From IMG/VR virus record IMGVR_UViG_3300042555_001626, positions 1 through 33,009 of that record: DNA of 33,009 nucleotides, one strand, 5' to 3'. The notes below the pieces were generated by a model. The model was given only the letters and a program-made list of their open reading frames with translations. It ran no database searches and was not told the origin of the DNA. Positions within the stretch are counted from its first letter, which is position 1. Each line of letters starts with the position of its first letter. Origin of the DNA: a virus. Below are positions 1 through 6,797 of the stretch, in pieces. The translations under genes were made by a program, and so were the position numbers.

Positions 1-58
1 GTTTGCTATAAGATATTACTATTTAAAGAGTAAGAGATATGGCAAAGGCGAAGAGTAA
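1..58 (+). CDS. 3' end of the holin-like gene (partial copy)
   Basis: These bases encode the last 18 residues and stop of the 63-residue membrane protein that is complete at 32716-32907. The fragment is there only because the window begins inside the terminal repeat; it is not a separate gene. Confidence 0.85.
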   Translation, partial: FAIRYYYLKSKRYGKGEE

Positions 59-160
59 AGGAGATGTATCTAAGTTGTTCAAGGTAAAACCAAAGAAGAA
101 CAATAAAGGAGTACATTCAAAAAACAATAAGCCTGATAAGGCGTATAGAGGACAAGGTAG
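1..160. repeat. Left copy of the terminal direct repeat
   Basis: This stretch is repeated at 32850-33009. The two copies differ at one base: G at 34 against A at 32883, the third base of a Lys codon (AAG/AAA) in the holin-like gene, so the change is silent. Both copies stop exactly at the window ends. That fits a circular or circularly permuted genome assembled with an overlap, or a true short terminal redundancy; the sequence alone does not decide. Confidence 0.93.
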
Positions 161-170
161 ATGTCGATGA
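39..170 (+). CDS. Small, very basic 43-residue protein of the lysis region
   Basis: The ATG at 39 opens a 43-codon frame beginning MAKAKSKGDVSKLF and ending AYRGQGRCR. It has about 15 Lys/Arg and only two acidic residues, no membrane segment and no signal peptide. It overlaps the end of the holin-like gene by 20 bp and the start of the next gene by 10 bp, the tight packing seen for real genes here. I believe similar Lys-rich peptides occur near lysis genes in other Bacteroidota phages, but that is from memory. Its function is unknown; nucleic acid or membrane-surface binding would suit the charge. The incomplete second copy starts at 32888. Confidence 0.65.
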   Translation: MAKAKSKGDVSKLFKVKPKKNNKGVHSKNNKPDKAYRGQGRCR

Positions 171-379
171 AAAAACTATTAGAAGCATTTGTAGGTGTAA
201 ATGGTGAGGTAAGTTCTAAAAGACTTGTAGGGATTTTAGGTGCTTTGACATTATTTGCGAGTATGATTATATACCATACTAGTGAACTTATAGATGCTGT
301 TAAATGGGTTGTTATATTGGCATTGGGATTTACTAGCATTGAAAAGTTTAAAAGTGAAAATAAATCCAGTTCCATTTAG
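161..379 (+). CDS. Putative holin with two membrane segments
   Basis: The 72-residue product has two hydrophobic stretches, roughly residues 21-38 (RLVGILGALTLFASMIIY) and 45-58 (AVKWVVILALGF), joined by a short polar turn and followed by a charged tail. Size, topology and position directly before a peptidoglycan amidase point to a holin, which would make holes in the inner membrane and release the endolysin. A second candidate lies just upstream (32716). The ATG at 161 overlaps the end of the basic-protein gene; an in-frame ATG at 167 is an alternative, as in dual-start holins. Assignment is by context and topology, not by a motif. Confidence 0.6.
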   Translation: MSMKKLLEAFVGVNGEVSSKRLVGILGALTLFASMIIYHTSELIDAVKWVVILALGFTSIEKFKSENKSSSI

Positions 380-998
380 TGCATCGAATTATTTTATCGA
401 TGAATTTCCAAAGAAGCAAATTTATTTGCACCACACCGCAGGTAATGGTAATGGTGAATTAGTTTATAAAGGTTGGTCAAGCAACCAAGAAAGAATAGCC
501 ACTTGTGTAGTTATTAGTGGCAAGTCTCACAAGGATGGCCAAATTAATCAAGGTTTTAATTCTAGTTTTTGGGCGTACCATTTAGGATTGAAGCATGAAA
601 TTTTTAATTTAGCAGGATTGCCGTATCAAAGCCTAGATAAAATTAGCATAGGCATTGAGATTTGTTCATGGGGTCAATTGACTGTAAAGGATGGTAAGTT
701 TTATAACTATGTAGGTAGAGAAGTACCTGGTAGTGAAGTTTGTGTACTAGACAAAGAGTTTAAAGGCTATAAGTATTTTCATGAATATACGGATGCACAA
801 ATTGAAAGTGTTAGACAATTGCTATTATTATTTGGAGAAAAGTATAAAATCCCTTTGACTTTTAATGAAGATATTTTTAGTATAACCAAAAGAGCATTGA
901 AGGCTGAACCTGGCATATACACTCATAATTCAGTTAGGAAAGATAAAGTAGATGTTTATCCAAACCCGAAATTGATAGCCATGTTAAAGAGTCTTTAA
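339..998 (+). CDS. Endolysin: N-acetylmuramoyl-L-alanine amidase (Amidase_2/PGRP fold)
   Basis: This enzyme should cut the bond between N-acetylmuramic acid and L-alanine in peptidoglycan and so lyse the host. Numbered from a TTG at 339, the zinc motif YLHHTAG lies at residues 29-35. It is followed by SSFWAYHLGL around His81, the core strand SIGIEICSWG near 103-112, and a C-terminal GIYTHNSVRKDKVDVYPNP with His196 and Asp205 as the remaining ligands. This is the T7-lysozyme and PGRP arrangement, and about 219 residues is a usual length. No ATG starts the domain; TTG 339 or GTG 354 are the plausible starts, and a longer in-frame start at 294 would overlap the holin gene more deeply. There is no signal peptide, consistent with release through a holin. 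Confidence 0.88.
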   Translation: MKSLKVKINPVPFSASNYFIDEFPKKQIYLHHTAGNGNGELVYKGWSSNQERIATCVVISGKSHKDGQINQGFNSSFWAYHLGLKHEIFNLAGLPYQSLDKISIGIEICSWGQLTVKDGKFYNYVGREVPGSEVCVLDKEFKGYKYFHEYTDAQIESVRQLLLLFGEKYKIPLTFNEDIFSITKRALKAEPGIYTHNSVRKDKVDVYPNPKLIAMLKSL

Positions 999-1028
999 AA
1001 AATTTTCTTATTTTTTTTTGTTATTTAT

Positions 1029-1060
1029 TTTGTTTTTACAATTTAAAATACTAATTTTAC
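1029..1060 (+). promoter_or_regulatory. Early (host-type) promoter P1
   Basis: TTTG at 1029-1032, 19 nt, then TAATTTTA at 1052-1059: the Bacteroidota -33/-7 consensus. Downstream, ATGGTCATTAAGATATAAAT resembles the leaders of P3 and P5. The start codon of the next gene is at 1084, leaving a leader of about 20 nt. The 85-bp gap holds nothing else visible. Confidence 0.75.
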
Positions 1061-1083
1061 ATGGTCATTAAGATATAAATAGT

Positions 1084-1473
1084 ATGAACAAAGAACAATT
1101 TAAAACAAAGTACGGCATTGACTCTAATGATGATATGCTATTAGTATTCATTTCTAACATCAGTGATGTTGAAGAATGTATGAAATTAAAGTATGAAGAT
1201 TTAGGTATGAAAGTCCTACAGAGATTAAAGGAGTTTGTTATTGATTATCGTAGGTTGTCATATGGAGATATGAGAAGTAAAGAAGCATTAGAAATAATGA
1301 ATACCAAGGAAATATTAGACCAAGATGAAAGAAATTTTTGTGTCGAAGTTTTAGGTGAATTAGCAAGTAAGAATTTGTTTTACAAAAGATGGGATGAAAC
1401 TTGGTTAAATTTAAATATTTATTCAGAACAAGTGAAAGATGAATTTGATTTAAAACAAGAACAAGGACTATAA
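1084..1473 (+). CDS. Hypothetical early protein, 129 residues
   Basis: First gene behind promoter P1. The product begins MNKEQFKTKYGIDSNDDM, is charged and probably helical, and has no membrane segment, signal peptide, metal cluster or nucleotide-binding loop that I can see. It is followed 14 bp later by the DUF932 gene, so the two probably share a message. Position at the head of an early operon makes a host-takeover or replication role plausible, but I do not recognise the family. Confidence 0.75.
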   Translation: MNKEQFKTKYGIDSNDDMLLVFISNISDVEECMKLKYEDLGMKVLQRLKEFVIDYRRLSYGDMRSKEALEIMNTKEILDQDERNFCVEVLGELASKNLFYKRWDETWLNLNIYSEQVKDEFDLKQEQGL

Positions 1474-1487
1474 GTAAAATTTAATAT

Positions 1488-2381
1488 ATGGAGAATTTAA
1501 CAATTAATGAAGTGTCTAGTTTTGACACGACTTTAAACTTGCTTGAGAAAACAGGTTTAAATTGGACAGTAAGTAAAGAGCCTTTATTTACAAGTGATGG
1601 CAAAGAGACTGAAAGTTTTGGTATTTTTAGAAGTGATAACCGAAAATGGTTAGGCACAGTAGGTGTTCGTTATGAGCCTTACCAAAATTATCAGTTAGCC
1701 GAGTATTTAGTTGGTATTACAAGCAATATCAATTGTGAGGTATCTAGAGGTGGTATGATTAAAGAAGGCAAGAAAGTGTTTATGCAAATTGAATTGCCTG
1801 ATGATTGGGTAGGCAATAGTGCTATCAAAAGATGGATTACGGCATTGTCGTCACATGATGGTAGTTGTTCAATTGGCTTAGGCAGTACGAATACAGTAGT
1901 TAAATGTACTAACACTTTTTATTCAGCACATAAGGATTTGACTAAGTTTAAGCATACGCCAACAGCAAAAGATAAGATACAATATGAAGTTGAGAAGTTT
2001 AAAACTGCAATTGAACTTGATAAACGATTGATTGAGACTTATAAAATCATGGCAGACACTAGAATAAGTTCAAGTAAACAAATTGAAGATGTAAAAAACA
2101 CATTGTTTGGAGAAAACTTTGAGAAGAAATATCGTAATGACCAAAGACATGCATTTGATTTAGCACTTAATGCAGAGAGAGAGATTCATGGCGATACAAT
2201 TTGGGCGTTATTCAATGGAGTTACTAGATACACGAATCATTTTTGCGAGTACAATGATAAGAATGAGTATTTGATGTCAGGTTTAGGATTTAAGAATAAC
2301 TTACTAGGCTATGAAGAGTGTTTAAAATTCGTAGAAGAAAATAGTAAACCAAAATTGCAAGTTGATTTTATTAGGATTTAA
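1488..2381 (+). CDS. DUF932-family phage/plasmid-like protein
   Basis: The 297-residue product carries the signature of DUF932 proteins (the phage/plasmid-like family): a central LGTVGVRYEPYQNYQLAEYL block, then a KVFMQIELP strand, then WITALSSHDGS and a conserved TNTVVKCTNTF stretch near residues 133-143. Members are common in phages, plasmids and conjugative elements and have no firmly established biochemistry; some lie beside replication and recombination genes, as this one lies upstream of an SSB-like protein and the replication initiator. Transcription probably comes from P1 and ends at the hairpin 13 bp after the stop. The start is ATG 1488 in an AT-rich context with no Shine-Dalgarno site. 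Confidence 0.85.
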   Translation: MENLTINEVSSFDTTLNLLEKTGLNWTVSKEPLFTSDGKETESFGIFRSDNRKWLGTVGVRYEPYQNYQLAEYLVGITSNINCEVSRGGMIKEGKKVFMQIELPDDWVGNSAIKRWITALSSHDGSCSIGLGSTNTVVKCTNTFYSAHKDLTKFKHTPTAKDKIQYEVEKFKTAIELDKRLIETYKIMADTRISSSKQIEDVKNTLFGENFEKKYRNDQRHAFDLALNAEREIHGDTIWALFNGVTRYTNHFCEYNDKNEYLMSGLGFKNNLLGYEECLKFVEENSKPKLQVDFIRI

Positions 2382-2394
2382 GAGCATTTAACAT

Positions 2395-2418
2395 GGGGGT
2401 GGTTACTCACCCCCTTTT
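2395..2418 (+). terminator. Rho-independent terminator after the DUF932 gene
   Basis: Stem GGGGGTG (2395-2401) and CACCCCC (2408-2414) around a 6-nt loop, followed by TTTTATT. It closes the P1 transcript. Confidence 0.85.
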
Positions 2419-2429
2419 ATTATAAGATT

Positions 2430-2702
2430 ATGATTTTAACAGAAAACCTACTAGATATACAGCAATATACGGAGGAGGATATCATTGAATGGATGAAAGT
2501 AAAAGTTAATGATTATGTTTACTATTATTCAGAGTTTGGTGATGGTCCAGTTTATGTTGCTAAATTTTTAAGATTAGAGATGAGAAACAAAATACCATGT
2601 ATTGTTTGTAGAAGAAAATTTGGTGAAGATTGTTGGGGATACATAAAGCAGTATAAGATAATCCGTAAAAGAGATGTAAAAAAATCAGAACTTTTTTGGT
2701 AA
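2430..2702 (+). CDS. Hypothetical early protein, 90 residues
   Basis: The product starts MILTENLLDIQQYTEEDI and has a hydrophobic and aromatic middle (DYVYYYSEFGDGPVYVAKF) typical of a small beta-rich fold. Cysteines occur in PCIVCRR (residues 56-62) and near Cys68, but not in a clear zinc-finger spacing. It sits between the terminator at 2395 and promoter P2, so its own promoter is not obvious; read-through is likely. No family recognised. Confidence 0.65.
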   Translation: MILTENLLDIQQYTEEDIIEWMKVKVNDYVYYYSEFGDGPVYVAKFLRLEMRNKIPCIVCRRKFGEDCWGYIKQYKIIRKRDVKKSELFW

Positions 2703-2707
2703 AATAT

Positions 2708-2740
2708 TTTGAATTTTAAAAATAAAAAACTAATTTTACA
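2708..2740 (+). promoter_or_regulatory. Early promoter P2, leaderless type
   Basis: TTTG at 2708-2711, 19 nt, TAATTTTACA at 2731-2740. The ATG of the next gene is at 2743, where transcription would be expected to start, so the mRNA should be leaderless or nearly so. Confidence 0.75.
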
Positions 2741-2742
2741 GC

Positions 2743-3024
2743 ATGAATTTGAAGAACGAAATATTAGGAGACTATGAGACATTTGTAATGTCCAAGTATT
2801 TAGGCAACATTATTGATTTGCCTACATTGTACTATGATTTGATGAATTATAGTGAAAATGACAGAAAGTATTATTTAAGGCTTAAAGTAACTAATGTACT
2901 AGGTGATTACACCGATGACAGAAAAACTATTTTAAATGCTTTATTAGGTGGTTTAGATTGGGAAGCATTGTATCAAGAATTAAAAGAAACAATAGAAATA
3001 GAATGGACACAAACACAATTGTAA
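2743..3024 (+). CDS. Hypothetical early protein, 93 residues
   Basis: First gene behind P2. The product begins MNLKNEILGDYETFVM, is acidic and helix-rich, and contains LLGGLDWEALYQELKE near residues 68-83. No catalytic motif is visible. It overlaps the next gene by 22 bp and shares the operon with the SSB-like gene, so a DNA-metabolism role is possible but unsupported. The start follows from the promoter: there is no upstream space for a longer frame. Confidence 0.7.
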   Translation: MNLKNEILGDYETFVMSKYLGNIIDLPTLYYDLMNYSENDRKYYLRLKVTNVLGDYTDDRKTILNALLGGLDWEALYQELKETIEIEWTQTQL

Positions 3025-3227
3025 AAATGGAGGATGCATTAGATGAAGTTTTTAGTAACTCTAATGAAGTGCTTGTTGAATTGACAGGCAAGAATTACAA
3101 TACGATTGCATCATGGAGGTTTAACTACCTTAACAATGCTATGAGTATTGAAAAGAAGATTGAAATTTTAACTAGGATGAATTACGAATTTATTGAACAA
3201 AGCAAATGGAAAAGACAAGCAAAGTAA
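3003..3227 (+). CDS. Small HTH-like protein, 74 residues
   Basis: Chosen start is ATG 3003 (MDTNTIVKMEDALDEVF); an in-frame codon at 2958 would overlap the upstream gene much further. The middle, VLVELTGKNYNTIASWRFNY, followed by SIEKKIEILTRMNYEFIE, reads like a short helix-turn-helix of the type used by small phage regulators: conserved Gly-x-x-x-Asn-Thr, then a basic or aromatic recognition helix. It overlaps both neighbours by about 22 bp. A DNA-binding regulatory role is an inference from this pattern only. Confidence 0.6.
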   Translation: MDTNTIVKMEDALDEVFSNSNEVLVELTGKNYNTIASWRFNYLNNAMSIEKKIEILTRMNYEFIEQSKWKRQAK

Positions 3228-3685
3228 CTAGAGTAACAGGTAATGGCTCATGGGATAGCCAATACGGAAAGATGTACAAATTTGAAATAGAATTTGAAAA
3301 CGGAGATATAGGCAATTATAATAGTAAGATTCTAGAGCAAAAATCATTTAAAGAAAATGATACATGTACATATGATATTACTACCAAAGAAGTAAATGGT
3401 GTTAAGTACCATACAATTAAGCCTGTAAAACAAGCATTTGTGCCTCAATCATCTAAAGCAAGTGAACCAGAAACTGGTAAAAAGATTGCTAGAATGAGTG
3501 TACTAAAATGTGTGACAGATTTGGTTGTATCAGGTCACATTAAGTTTGATGTTTTGTTTGAGTATGCTAAATTGTTTGAGGCTTATGTCGAATTAGGTGT
3601 TAATCCATTCGGTGAGATTTATGCACAAGAAGAAGTGAAAAAAATTAAGGCTCAAGACCCTAGAACACATGATTTGCCTTTTTAA
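3206..3685 (+). CDS. Single-stranded DNA-binding-like protein (OB fold, DLPF tip)
   Basis: The 159-residue product has an N-terminal beta-rich half (about residues 5-75: KVTRVTGNGSW, YKFEIEFENGD, TCTYDIT, YHTIKPV) that reads like an OB fold, a polar linker, a helical segment and a C-terminus HDLPF. SSB proteins end in an acidic tip of the D-D-L/I-P-F type that recruits replication partners; Asp-Leu-Pro-Phe at 156-159 matches its core. It lies in the P2 operon just before the replication initiator, where a phage SSB would be expected. The likely role is coating single-stranded DNA in replication or recombination. The domain call is from pattern, so other OB-fold proteins remain possible. Confidence 0.6.
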   Translation: MEKTSKVTRVTGNGSWDSQYGKMYKFEIEFENGDIGNYNSKILEQKSFKENDTCTYDITTKEVNGVKYHTIKPVKQAFVPQSSKASEPETGKKIARMSVLKCVTDLVVSGHIKFDVLFEYAKLFEAYVELGVNPFGEIYAQEEVKKIKAQDPRTHDLPF

Positions 3686-3715
3686 AAAATTCGTAAATTT
3701 ACAAGTTCAAAAAAA

Positions 3716-3734
3716 GGGGGTTTTTTATGCCCCC
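3716..3734 (+). terminator. GC hairpin, possible weak terminator
   Basis: GGGGG (3716-3720) and CCCCC (3730-3734) around a loop of TTTTTTATG. A run of seven A precedes the stem and no U-tract follows it on the + strand, so it is a better terminator on the minus strand, where no genes lie. It may act as a weak terminator or attenuator between the SSB-like and initiator genes. Confidence 0.4.
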
Positions 3735-3782
3735 TAAATTTGACTTAAATAATGAAGAACTCAACAAAGATAAAATTTAAAT

Positions 3783-4463
3783 ATGAAAGAACAAAACGAA
3801 GAGTATGGGAATTATTTTGTGATATTTCCTTTACATTTAATGGACAAGTTATCGGCTAAACGATGTGTACTAATTGGTATATTGTTGTCTTTAGCCAAAA
3901 AAGAAGGTTACGCCTATGTAAGTAATTCAGCATTATCAAAAATCATGAGATGTTCAATTGAAATGATTCAAAAAGATTTAATGCAATTAGAAGGAGAAGG
4001 CTATATCAAAAGAGATGTTATTCTAGATAGTAATAATCAAGTAGTATTTAGAAAGATTTACCCCCTCACCTCATTAGTTACAGCACCTATAGTAACCAAT
4101 TCGGTTACCCTCACCTCAGAAGTTACACCACCCCCACCTCAAAAATTACTAGTATATAAAGATAAAGATATAAATATAAAAGATAAGATAAAGTATACTA
4201 ATGATTTTGAGTCCGTTTGGGATTTGTATTGTAAAAAAGGTAATAAGGTTACTTCGTATAAATCATGGCAAAGATTAAGTGCAATAGATAAACAAGATGT
4301 AATGTCTAGAATTGCTGATTATGTAAATAACCATAAAGAAGCAAACAAGTTAGAGTTTTTGCCACATTTAAGCACCTATTTAAATCAGCAAAGATGGAAA
4401 GATTCATTACCATATGAAGTTAAGAATAAAAAGTTAGATAAGTTTAATATTAATTGGGGATAG
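3783..4463 (+). CDS. Replication initiator / replisome organizer
   Basis: The 226-residue protein has a lambda-O-like plan. Residues about 10-92 form a winged-helix domain (RCVLIGILLSLAKKEGYAYV, then SALSKIMRCS and IQKDLMQLEGEGYIKR). Residues 94-120 are a Thr/Val/Pro linker (LTSLVTAPIV to PPPPQ). The C-terminal part (FESVWDLYCKKGNKVTSYKS and FLPHLSTYLNQQRWKD) is the kind found at the end of phage replication proteins that hand over to the helicase or its loader. The linker is encoded by repeats that look like origin iterons (separate entry), as in lambda O. It should bind the origin and start replication with the protein encoded 1 bp downstream. The start is ATG 3783. Confidence 0.8.
   Translation: MKEQNEEYGNYFVIFPLHLMDKLSAKRCVLIGILLSLAKKEGYAYVSNSALSKIMRCSIEMIQKDLMQLEGEGYIKRDVILDSNNQVVFRKIYPLTSLVTAPIVTNSVTLTSEVTPPPPQKLLVYKDKDINIKDKIKYTNDFESVWDLYCKKGNKVTSYKSWQRLSAIDKQDVMSRIADYVNNHKEANKLEFLPHLSTYLNQQRWKDSLPYEVKNKKLDKFNINWG
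4058..4200. other. Candidate origin of replication (iterons plus AT-rich tract)
   Basis: Inside the initiator gene lie two 25-nt direct repeats, 4063-4087 and 4108-4132, that agree at 22 of 25 positions; both contain CCCTCACCTCA and AGTTACA. Between them is an inverted repeat GTAACC-AATTC-GGTTAC (4092-4108). The GTTAC core recurs at 4077, 4104 and 4122. Immediately after comes a tract almost free of G and C (4141-4200), suited to strand opening. Iterons then AT-rich DNA within the linker-coding part of the initiator gene is the lambda layout. No function is shown by the sequence itself. Confidence 0.55.
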
Positions 4464-4464
4464 T

Positions 4465-5127
4465 ATGTATATATTTCAAGCAACAAACAATCAGATTGGG
4501 GAAATTTTAAAAGAGTGCTGTATTCTAAGTGACTTAGAACCACCAGTTGAACCTAAACTAGTAATCGAATTTATTAAAAAGCATTTTGGTAAATACGAAG
4601 TCGAAATTATTAAACAAGCATTAGAATGTTGGATTGTAGGCAAGATTGAATTTAAAAAGCCTAACAACCTAAATGCACAATTCATATCTACGCTAATGTA
4701 TAAGTGTATAAGAGATGGTTATGTAGGCAAGGTACACCAATATATAAAAGAGACTAAAAACGAGCCTATGCAGGAAATTACTAAAGAAATGCATGAAGAG
4801 TCTTTGGCAATGGTTAAAAAAGAATGGGGCAAATATGAGGTATCTAAAAATTTCAGTTCATTGTTAAAATATTTCGAAATTCAATATGAGTACATTTATC
4901 GTAATTATGATAAGATGAACTATAGTGAACAAGAGAGGTTAGACATGAAAAATGAATTAATTAATGCAGTACATGAAAGTAAGATTAAGCAAGAAAAAAT
5001 GAGTAACCCATTTATGTTTGATTTTAGTAAGATAACAAGTGTAGTGCCTAATGTTAATTGGGATAGAGTAACTAGTGTATGTTTATATTTTAGAAAAATG
5101 TATGAAGCAGATAAATCTATTCACTAA
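4465..5127 (+). CDS. Replication-linked protein, possible helicase loader
   Basis: The 220-residue product starts 1 bp after the initiator. It is helical and charged, with an N-terminal section (CILSDLEPPVEPKLVIEFIKKHFGKYEVE) resembling small helical replication accessory proteins and a C-terminal FDFSKITSVVPNVNWDRV. There is no Walker A motif, so it is not a DnaC-type ATPase. Position alone suggests a helicase-loading or replisome role, as with lambda O and P. It overlaps the next gene by 26 bp. I do not recognise a named family. Confidence 0.65.
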   Translation: MYIFQATNNQIGEILKECCILSDLEPPVEPKLVIEFIKKHFGKYEVEIIKQALECWIVGKIEFKKPNNLNAQFISTLMYKCIRDGYVGKVHQYIKETKNEPMQEITKEMHEESLAMVKKEWGKYEVSKNFSSLLKYFEIQYEYIYRNYDKMNYSEQERLDMKNELINAVHESKIKQEKMSNPFMFDFSKITSVVPNVNWDRVTSVCLYFRKMYEADKSIH

Positions 5128-5494
5128 TGAAGTTGATGATAAGCCAAACAAGTATTCTAGTAAAATAGAAACCCCAATTTATGAGTGCAAAAATCAAAAG
5201 CCTCATATTTTAGAATTGTTTGATAAGACTAAGTATTCAAGATTATGCAATGAAATAGCACAATCAGATGTTAGTGATGAAGAAAAGGCTTTTTTAATTG
5301 CTTCAGCCTCAAGGCATATTGTGTTTAATTATGAAAAAATTGCAGATTACTATGCACATGCAGATAAGAGTTTACAGCATTTAATGGAGAAAAGTGGTTT
5401 AGTCATCATTGATTTTGAAAATGCAATCCAATATAATTATGTTAAAATGTGTGATGAAATAAGAAAGCAATATCTTGAAGAATATGGAGAATGA
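5102..5494 (+). CDS. Conserved-looking phage protein upstream of the glycosyltransferase
   Basis: From ATG 5102 the 130-residue product reads MKQINLFTNEVDDKP, then QKPHILELFDKTKY, DEEKAFLIASASRHIVFNYE, KIADYYAHADKS and LMEKSGLVIIDFENAI. The SRHIVFNYEKIADYYAHA and LVIIDFENAI blocks look strongly conserved; I recall similar proteins in phages of other phyla, some near modification genes, but cannot name the family with certainty. It overlaps the glycosyltransferase gene by 11 bp and so is likely co-translated with it. His and Asp/Glu residues are present without a textbook active-site pattern. Function unknown; a role with the modification genes is inferred from position. Confidence 0.65.
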   Translation: MKQINLFTNEVDDKPNKYSSKIETPIYECKNQKPHILELFDKTKYSRLCNEIAQSDVSDEEKAFLIASASRHIVFNYEKIADYYAHADKSLQHLMEKSGLVIIDFENAIQYNYVKMCDEIRKQYLEEYGE

Positions 5495-6311
5495 TTTTTG
5501 TGTGTTTATTTTAACACATGGTAGGCCAAATAATGTAGTGACTTACAAAACACTTAGAAATTATGGTTATACAGGTAAAGTGTATTTTATATTGGACAAT
5601 GAAGATAAAACTATTGATGAATATAAAAGTGTTTATGGTGAAGATAGTATAATTGTATTTGATAAAGAGTTAGTTTCTAATAGTGTAGATGAGTATAATA
5701 ATTTTGGTACTAGAAATGTAATTTTATTTGCTAGGAATTATTGTTTTGAAGCAGCCAAAAATCTAGGTTACAAGTATTTTTTGCAGTTGGATGATGATTA
5801 TTATTATTTTGGGTATAGATATGATGAAGGTGCGAAAAAGATTAAAAATCTAGATAAAGTATTTTCAATAGTTTTAGATTTTTACAAGGCTACAAATATC
5901 AAGAGTATTGCATTTAGTCAAGGAGGAGACCATATAGGTGGATTTAGTGGCATAAAGTTGAAGAGAAAATGTATGAATAGTTTCTTTTGTTCTACAGATA
6001 GAGAGTTTCAATTTGTTGGCGTGTTGAATGAAGATGTAAATACTTATACATTGTTAGGTAGTAGAGGTGAGTTGTTTTTTACTTTTACCAATTTGCAGTT
6101 AGACCAAAAAGATACACAAAGCAATAAAGGTGGAATGACCGATGCTTATAATTTAAGTGGTACTTATATAAAATCGTTTCATTCAGTATTGAGTTGTCCT
6201 AGTAGTGTAAAGATATCAATGATGAATACAAACTATGTAAGATTGCATCATTCAGTTAATTGGAATGCAACCACTCCAATGATTTTAGATAGCAAAGTAA
6301 AAAAATTATGA
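5484..6311 (+). CDS. TET-associated-type (GREB1-like) glycosyltransferase 1
   Basis: From ATG 5484 the 275-residue product shows a GT-A plan: first strand and loop FCVFILTHGRPNN (residues 5-17), a VYFILDNEDKT strand, RNVILFARN, then YFLQLDDDYYYF with the metal-binding DDD at 103-105. QGGDHIGG (146-153), RKCMNSFFC (161-169), NEDVNTYTLLGS (182-193), NKGGMTD and RLHHSVNWN (253-261) follow. I recognise this series from the TET-associated glycosyltransferase family described in phage DNA hypermodification loci, where members attach sugars to hydroxymethylated pyrimidines. No TET/JBP oxygenase is seen in this window, so the acceptor is unknown. An ATG overlap links it to the gene at 5102. Confidence 0.8.
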   Translation: MENDFCVFILTHGRPNNVVTYKTLRNYGYTGKVYFILDNEDKTIDEYKSVYGEDSIIVFDKELVSNSVDEYNNFGTRNVILFARNYCFEAAKNLGYKYFLQLDDDYYYFGYRYDEGAKKIKNLDKVFSIVLDFYKATNIKSIAFSQGGDHIGGFSGIKLKRKCMNSFFCSTDREFQFVGVLNEDVNTYTLLGSRGELFFTFTNLQLDQKDTQSNKGGMTDAYNLSGTYIKSFHSVLSCPSSVKISMMNTNYVRLHHSVNWNATTPMILDSKVKKL

Positions 6312-6318
6312 AAATTAT

Positions 6319-6350
6319 TTTGTTTTTTAAAATTAAAATAGTATCTTTAC
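6319..6350 (+). promoter_or_regulatory. Early promoter P3
   Basis: TTTG at 6319-6322, 19 nt, TATCTTTAC at 6342-6350, then ATGGT as in P1 and P5. The first start codon is at 6373, giving a short leader. It begins a long run of overlapping small genes leading into the second half of the modification cluster. Confidence 0.78.
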
Positions 6351-6372
6351 ATGGTTAAATAGAATTAACTAT

Positions 6373-6501
6373 ATGAAGAACAAGAAAAAACAAGTTAGAG
6401 CCACTACAAATTTATTTTTGCAAGATGTTGTTAATGTAATGTATGACAAAAAGCAAATTAGTATTGAAGTTAGAAATCAAAACTTAGAAGATTTGAAATG
6501 A
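6373..6501 (+). CDS. Short basic protein, 42 residues
   Basis: ATG 6373 follows P3; the product starts MKNKKKQVRATTNLFLQDV and ends NQNLEDLK. The stop overlaps the next start as ATGA. The leader and first codons (ATGAAGAACA) match those of the gene behind P5. Basic N-terminus, no membrane segment, function unknown. Overlap and promoter placement are the main support. Confidence 0.6.
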   Translation: MKNKKKQVRATTNLFLQDVVNVMYDKKQISIEVRNQNLEDLK

Positions 6502-6797
6502 GTTTCATTAATTGCAAAACATTAGTTTATCAGATTTTGATTGATAAACCTCACACAAGAGATTGTGACTATTATTTGTATAATCAAGTATTAAAGCATT
6601 TTAATGCACAGCATATAACGGCACTTGATTTGATGAAAAAAATGAAAGAAGGTTTGATATTTAATTTTGAAACTGTTTCTAGAGCAAGGAGATTATTGCA
6701 ACAAGAAAATGAATTTTTAAGAGGTGCAAACTATGTGTTGAGACAAACAAAATTACAAGATATAAGAAAATCGGAGATAAATGGATATAGTAACTAA
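6498..6797 (+). CDS. Hypothetical phage protein with TRDCDYYL motif, 99 residues
   Basis: The product has LVYQILIDKPHTRDCDYYLY (residues 9-28) and SRARRLLQQENEFLRG (about 60-75). This combination (IL, then P, then TR, then D, an aromatic stretch, then RARR) is one I have seen in small phage proteins of unknown function from many hosts. The basic RARR helix could bind nucleic acid. It is overlapped at both ends (4 bp and 17 bp) by neighbours in a tight operon behind P3. Confidence 0.7.
   Translation: MSFINCKTLVYQILIDKPHTRDCDYYLYNQVLKHFNAQHITALDLMKKMKEGLIFNFETVSRARRLLQQENEFLRGANYVLRQTKLQDIRKSEINGYSN

Noticed and set aside
1061-1078. Upstream mini-ORFs (ATGGT...) at P1, P3 and P5
   Set aside because: The ATG lies only 2 nt past the -7 box and so is probably upstream of the transcript start.
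3673-3702. A promoter-like pair TTTG ... TAAATTTAC
   Set aside because: The spacer is 17 nt, not the 19 nt of all six others, and a GC hairpin follows directly.
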